From Elmis aenea (taxonomy: Eukaryota; Arthropoda; Insecta; Coleoptera; Elmidae): DNA of 64,000 bases. The notes below the pieces were generated by a model. That model saw nothing but the letters and a program-made list of their open reading frames with translations, was not told the DNA's origin and made no database searches. The stretch covers positions 11,635,222-11,699,221 of the forward strand of contig OX393583.1 in the NCBI GenBank assembly GCA_947652605.1, in the 5' to 3' direction. Shown one piece after another: positions 58,320 to 64,000 of this stretch (position 1 is its first letter; each line of letters starts with the position of its first letter). The position numbers were made by a program, and so were the translations under genes.

Positions 58320-58757
58320 TTCTTAAGGTGGAAAGAACATATTAAGAAAAAAGAAAAGGAGTTTAAAATTAAAACCGCACAATACAGATGGCTTATTGGT
58401 AAATATTCCAAACTGTCATTATACAACAAAATTTTGATTTACACACAAATTATTAGACCTACATGGTTGTATGGAATACAACTATGGGGGTGTGCAAAAA
58501 TTACAAATATACGTAAGATACAAACTGTCTAAAACAAGGTGTTACATGAAATGCCTAACGCTCCCTGGTTTGTCAGAAACGCCGACCTTCATCGAGACTT
58601 GGGTATCTTAACCGTTGAAGAAGAAATCAAAAGATTTGCAAAGAAGCATGAAGTCAGGCTTCACCTACACGAAAATCCAGAAGTTCTCCAGCTGCTAGAC
58701 AACCAGAACTTACGTCGAAGACTGAAGAGAACCAAACCGTTCGAACTTTCCAAGTGA
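58320..58757 (+). pseudogene. Jockey-type LINE ORF2 C-terminal fragment
   Basis: Two frames give RWKEHIKKKEKEFKIK, then IIRPTWLYGIQLWGCAK and, after a stop at about 58530, APWFVRNADLHRDLGILTV and a C-terminus LRRRLKRTKPFELS. This matches the C-terminal domain of Jockey ORF2 proteins such as the one at 18576-18851. Only the last part of the element is left. It is present only in copy B. Confidence 0.85.
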
Positions 58758-59096
58758 TCTGTGTAAAAGCAGAGCATTGTGCAAGTGTTAGTGTATATAT
58801 TTCCCTAAGAATAACAAAGACAACTAAAATACGTCGCTGGACTGATTTTAGCTAAGTAACTTAAATTTAAGATTTAACAGATACAAACTAATGGTTGGTC
58901 TTACTTCTAGACCAGTTTTAGTGTTCAAACACCTAGTGTTTTAATTTTAAAAAAAAAACATATGCATGAAATGAGAATAAAGATAATAAAAATAATATGG
59001 CAAATAGTTAATTCAAATACTGTTCGTTAGCAACTAAACTGGTACATGTGTTTCACTAATATTTCGTAGATAGGCCTTTACAATTATTTCACAGTA
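58758..59096. other. Unassigned AT-rich sequence
   Basis: Probably LINE 3' sequence followed by AT-rich DNA. An A-run at about 58950 and AATAAAG at 58977 may mark the LINE tail. No gene is seen. Confidence 0.4.
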
Positions 59097-60972
59097 GGGA
59101 AAGCTGTTGTACCAAGGGACGCATGTACCTAGGGACAGCGGCCATCACTTAAACAAAACTCAAAATTTTAAGCTGGCGCTCTAATCATATGTCGGTATTA
59201 CAGTTCTTTACTTTCTATATTGAATTCAATACCTTCCGGAAACGTTAAAGGGAGGTATCAACATTTGAAGTTTTTCTCAGTAGTACCTAAAGTAAAATTC
59301 GTCCGTGCAACATCGTGTACATTTATAGCCCATTCAAAGAATTGGTTTACGGTATGTATTATTAGTTTGTTATGTTAAGTTTCAACAACAGCTTGCAAAT
59401 GGCGAAGATTCTTGACCCATCCTGTATAATTTTTTTTTTTGTAGAAATTGTTGCTTGTTGTACGTAGAGACAATGTAGCTGTTGTACCTAGGGACGTTGT
59501 TGTCTAATGGATTCATTTTTGACGAAGAAGCAGAAGTTTTTGCCATCCTTGAGGAAGACATAGTCTTCAAGCTTCCTCCTCCCGTGCCCACTAGAGGCAC
59601 AAGTAGGAGCAAGAATAACGTGAAATTTCCGGTAGAAATTGGCGGATATTTCTTGGGTTGAAGAGAGGTTGACAAGTCTTTAGTTACATGTTTCTAATTT
59701 TTTATGGCAGAGTTATATTTTTTGTTTTTGTTTTTTGTATTTTGAATTTGTTTATTAATATATTATTTACACGACCAAGCGTAAAATCAAAGTTGTTAAC
59801 CTCATTTTCGATCCTATATTTTTATTGTAGCCCTATGTCCCTAGGTACCGTAAACCGGGGCTACTTTGACTTTGGGGGTAACTTTGACATACTCTGGGGT
59901 GTGACTTTTTGCTATGAATATTTTATGTTTATGTTTTTACATTCACGTATTTTATGTTTATTCTTCCCATAGAACATACCTACCTATATAATACTTATAT
60001 GTTATCTAATTAGTAAAAGTGTGTCATCTCTCATCTACAGAAATATTTATTTTTTTTAAATTATCTTAAGCTTTAATTAATACCTATAAATAAAGTTGGT
60101 TTTTCCTGTTGCTTGATTGGGTTAAATTAAACGAAAATTGCTGGTTTTGAAAATTAAAGAATTTTATTAAGAATAAACCTGTTTTCAAAACCAGCAACTT
60201 TCGTTTAATTTAATAGGTACCTATATGTATATAGCCTTACCCAGTACATATAAGTATTTTATTTTGTGTTAATTTGCTTCTGAAGAAATATATATTTTTA
60301 ATACCTAGTGTTTAGAAAGCAACCTAAAGGATTTTGTTTATTTTTTATACATGTTATTAAAATAACGTTAAACTTTTATTAAAAATACGATTTATGCCAA
60401 GTATTTTGAAATTAATAAGCCTTTAACTTATGTTCTGGTTGTAAAAAATATTTTCTTATAATATTAAGATGTCAAAGAAACCCCCACTGTAGTCGTTCTT
60501 CGACTTATAATTAAATTAATTGCATTGTTAAAGTAGCCCCACACTCGGGATTACTTTGACACCAAATTAAATATTTTTTTAAGTTTTGCTTTACCTCCCA
60601 GAAGCAATTTTACGTGGGGAATATATAGTGGAAGGTTCTATTGTTACGATGGGTTTTATTCCAGATCATTTAATCAAAAAATAAAAAAGTTACGTTGAAA
60701 AAACCTTCAAAACTATTTCAAAGTAGCCCCTGTTTACGGTACACCCTGACATGTCCCTAGACTCAACACCATGTTGTACCTAGAGACAGTAAACAACACT
60801 AGTGTAAATATTTTTTTATGACGAACTATTAGAATAATGTCCAAAATAACTAGGCCATATTATTTGCAATGCATGTTTTACTATGTGGGCAAAAAATAAG
60901 TTCGTTATCCTCAACAACAAAATTAAAAAAAAATTAAATTTGAAATTTCTCCCTAGGCTGAACAGCTTCCCC
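59097..60972. mobile_element. GGGGAAGCTG-ended element, complete copy with a nested element
   Basis: The left end is GGGAAAGCTGTTGTACC (59097, after TA) and the right end is the inverted GGGGAAGCTGTTC (60972, before TA). The phrase TGTACCTAGGGACA and variants recurs at about 59108, 59126, 59486, 59835 (inverted), 60750 (inverted) and 60775. No transposase is seen. Another TA-flanked element occupies 59848-60739. Confidence 0.8.
59848..60739. mobile_element. CCGTAAACCGGGGCTAC-ended element, copy B, nested
   Basis: Counterpart of 36703-38062 without the hAT insertion (892 bp). TA lies on both sides (59846-59847 and 60740-60741). The right end has one change (CCCCTGTTTACGG). An altered hAT target is at 60023-60037. 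Confidence 0.85.
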
Positions 60973-61515
60973 TAAATAAGAATTTAACAAATTTATTCGC
61001 ATACATATGACAAATACGAAAAATGAAGGAAATACTTGTATGAAAACGTTCCATAGGTAACGCCTTTGAGTAGAATTTTTATTTGACTGTAAACAATATT
61101 TCTAACTGTTTAGGGGTAAGGCACAGGGATGAACTGGGCCTATAAGGTTAAATGCTTAGAAAATCATGCAACTGCTGAAAAAAGTTGAAGAAAATGAACA
61201 AACTAACAAATGAAGCCGGATGCAAGGTATTGTTGTACAACACGCACAGTTGTAATAGACTTTCTTTGACACGTATGCATATCAAACGTGATGATAAGTG
61301 CATAATTTATGGAACATGTAATAAAAAAATGCACGCAATATGCACGTAATTGCAGCGTACATTTTCATGACGCAGAAAAAGTGTTCGATCATAATAATCG
61401 AAACGATATCGTTGCGTTGCGAAAAATTTATTCAGTACACTTCAGAGTGTATAAGTTAGCTGCTTATGTTGAATGTATCGTCCAATAAATTTTAAGTAAA
61501 AAAAAAAATAATGTA
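60973..61515. other. Intergenic sequence between two elements, copy B
   Basis: Counterpart of 38296-38838, with no gene or element recognised. Confidence 0.5.
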
Positions 61516-62962
61516 AATGTGGGAGTAATTGACACTTAGACAAGATGAACAATTTAAAAAATGTATATTTCTCAGAAATATTGACATATACTTCTCTGGG
61601 TTTATGGAAAAGAAATGTGTTTTTATAAATATCTTCATTGTGTTCACAAAATTTTTGTAAGGTGATACCATTTTTGAAACTGATTATTTTATTATTTATA
61701 GGAATATTCACCAGTAATTGACATAGCAAAAATCGGTATGTACCAGTAAATGACATCCTTTGTGGGTATAGCTGACATCAAAGAACCATTATTTTTTAAA
61801 TTAAAAATCCTTATTAAAAGTTTACAATTCTTACAGTTATTGAGTATTGAACATTTAAATGGCGAACTAAACATATTTCTATAATAACTTTGGTATAAAA
61901 TTACTGTACTAAGTAAATAAACATATTACTAAAATAACTTTCCTAAACATTTGAACTGCTGAAAATTGTATTCAAATAACAATCGTTTCCTTCTATCTGT
62001 TTGAGAAGTGGGTAGTTTCGAAATGATATTAATTATTTTACCAACAAAATATTTAACAGTTGTTTTTGTGAAAATTTTCATAATTACAAAATTATTCATA
62101 TCGAATGTCTCTCTGTCTTTTTTAATATTTTGTGAGTGTTCATAAAAATCATGGTATCATTCATCGAGATTTGTTAACTCAAAACTTGTGTCCATCGTCG
62201 AGGAACCCGACTGTACCCAATCTTCTTCAGATTCGCTACTAGAACTTGCAATCGATTACGTCTTCTTCATCTCTAGAAAGTATTGTTTTTGGCCCCATTT
62301 TTTTTTCAATGGGGCTTTTTCCTTTGGATTTGTAGAGTAATTATGGGCACTTCATGTTTTTTAGCTGCAGTAGCTACAGGCATTCAAAGTCGAACATCCT
62401 CTAGAGCATTTTTTATATCTTCTTCAGGACATGCTAACATTTTATCTTTGATGTGAGGCATATCCACTTAGGTTAAAATCTTTTTCCAAGCAAGAGTTTA
62501 AACGCAGCAATAATTGACAGCCATGTCAACTACTGGTAAACATAAGAGATATGATCACCAGTAGTTGACATACTAAAACCATGATCATAAATAACCGCTA
62601 CACTAATACTTGCAAGTTTAAAACACTACATAATAACCAGTAACAACATGTAACAACACAATTATCTATACTAATGTGTTCAAGAAAATAAAAATCACTT
62701 CAACAACATTACTTATCTCCTTTAAATCGAATAGAAAAATTTGATATATCTGAATGCTCACAACTTTTTACGTGAAGGATTATGTCATGTCAAAATGACT
62801 GTTCTCAGTTTTGTCAGGATATAAACAAACAAAAGTAAAGTACAAAATTACCAGATGGCACTAAACGTGTGGATGTAACATGTAACAACAACCGAACTGT
62901 CTTTATAATGATTTAAAAACTAACATGTCAACTACTACATCGGTGTCAATTATACCCACATT
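61516..62962 (-). mobile_element. AATGTGGG-ended pogo/Tigger-like element, copy B
   Basis: Counterpart of 38839-40619 without the 321-bp hAT insertion. The psq transposase fragment (about 62460-62240, minus strand) is frameshifted by a 5-bp deletion near 62336. The AGTAATTGACA-type phrases are conserved. Confidence 0.82.
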
Positions 62963-64000
62963 TACTTATTTTGAAAACAAGCTTTTATAAATGTTCTAAA
63001 AAGAAGAAAATACATTTTCTTAAAAGCTTTTCGCAAACAGTTCATACGTATTTAATTCGACAGAAATAGGAGTATATGAACTTCTTGCAACAAGCTTTAA
63101 GGAAAATTTATTTTCTTCTTTTTATATGTGTGTATGTATACAGGGTGTCCCAAAATCGAGTAAATGCATGTGGATCTCGCTTATCTTAAGCGCTACGAGG
63201 TCGGTTAAATTAGGGCAAAGTTGAGAAATTAGATGCTCAACAAATATCTGCAAAGAAAATTTTCATAGCTCTCTTAGTTCAAAAGTTATTCAAGAAAAAC
63301 TGAAAAAATTTATTTTCATTTTTTTGTCCTATTTCCTACATTTTTTAAGATATCGACAATCTGGAAGCACTTCTTCATGGAAACTTCTTACACTTTATAT
63401 TTTGAGATACCATAAAATTTACAACGTTTCGTCTCTTCAGAAACATCATCAACTTCATTTTTTTAAATACGGCGAAAACATTCTAATCTCATAGTCGGAT
63501 AGCATTTTGTCTTCTGATTTCAATGATATATGACACTTAATATCTAAAATGATAGTTTACTACAAAAATTTGATAAAAACTCATTTTGTCCAATTTTTGA
63601 ATCAAATGATCTTATAAGTTTAAAAACAAAAAGTTTGTTGTTCGGTTGTTCTGTTAAAACTGTCGTTTTGACATTAATATGATCGTGTTTAATTGTATAA
63701 TTTGCAACCAGCCAGAAATTCTTTGATATTTTTGCTTTTGTTCGCAATTTTCACTATGTTCTGGTACTAGATAAATTTTTAATTTATTTATTTATTTGCT
63801 ATCCCTTCGTGTATTGCGGAGTATTGTCAAAATAATTTTCGTCAATTGTGGAAAATAAAAGGTGTCAGAAATATGATATTGTAATAAATTTTTTCTACTC
63901 ACGTATATGAAAGTTGTCATTTTCTCACTGCCTACTCTACATGAAAGTTTTACTTTTTTACACTAGTAGCGAAAGTTAATTTTCGCCACTAGTGCCGAAA
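62963..64000. mobile_element. Left part of the large TACAGGGTG element, copy B
   Basis: TACAGGGTGTCCCAAAATCG at 63139 is the left end, and the sequence matches copy A through 42846 except for the absence of the hAT element (single TATATGAC at 63527-63534). 62963-63138 is the flank. The right end lies outside the window. Confidence 0.65.

Larger units (their letters stand above)
49909..64000. repeat. Segmental duplication, copy B (continues past the window)
   Basis: Starts at TGCTTACACCCTATTACAT and follows copy A collinearly: Trappc2, DUF4817 element, LINE RT, GC-rich island, a 3,814-bp stretch absent from A (55401-59214), then the nested pogo-like elements and the left part of the large TACAGGGTG element. 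It lacks the three hAT insertions of copy A. Confidence 0.95.

Overview
The window looks like a transposon-dense, AT-rich insect chromosome segment. The grounds are a host gene coding for a TRAPP complex subunit, Jockey-type and other non-LTR retrotransposons, piggyBac, hAT, pogo/Tigger and DUF4817-type DNA transposons, and a 182-bp satellite array. No bacterial, organellar or viral gene, rRNA, tRNA or CRISPR array was seen. A beetle is plausible, but the sequence does not settle the order. The only convincing host gene is a single-exon Trappc2 (sedlin) homologue, present twice; nearly all other long reading frames are transposon remains.

Layout, left half. 1-1035: end of a pogo/Tigger element with a frameshifted transposase. 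2.0-2.5 kb: pyrimidine tract. 2.6-4.3 kb: palindromic element. 5.07-6.97 kb: foldback element whose loop keeps a DDE transposase fragment. 7.44-10.08 kb: two unrelated LINEs joined 5' end to 5' end between a 15-bp direct repeat. 10-13.6 kb: old TE debris. 13.84-14.95 kb: inverted-repeat element with one arm swollen into a minisatellite. 16.0-17.7 kb: piggyBac pseudogene. 17.8-21.2 kb: Jockey LINEs on the minus strand. 22.51-24.03 kb: hAT element with perfect 8-bp target duplications. 24.28-25.15 and 25.77-27.09 kb: two short elements with pogo-like architecture.

Right half. A unit beginning at 29974 is repeated from 49909 to the window end (period 19,935 bp). Point differences are few: 2 of 420 bases in Trappc2, both synonymous. 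Copy A carries three hAT insertions that copy B lacks; at one of these sites copy B keeps an altered target duplication typical of hAT excision. Copy A also lacks 3.8 kb found in B and holds a 603-bp internal duplication absent from B. Between the copies lie a 200-N gap and about 4.5 kb of 182-bp satellite with a 546-bp higher-order period. Because the gap and satellite sit between two near-identical blocks, the pair could be a real tandem duplication or two haplotypes laid end to end by the assembler.

There is no operon or cooperating gene set. What the window records is transposon biology: one element type rich in long inverted repeats and TACAGGGTG ends (DUF4817 transposase remains), a set of pogo-like elements built on the same plan (TA target, GGGGA-type ends, a short phrase repeated internally), and recent hAT movement visible as filled and empty sites.
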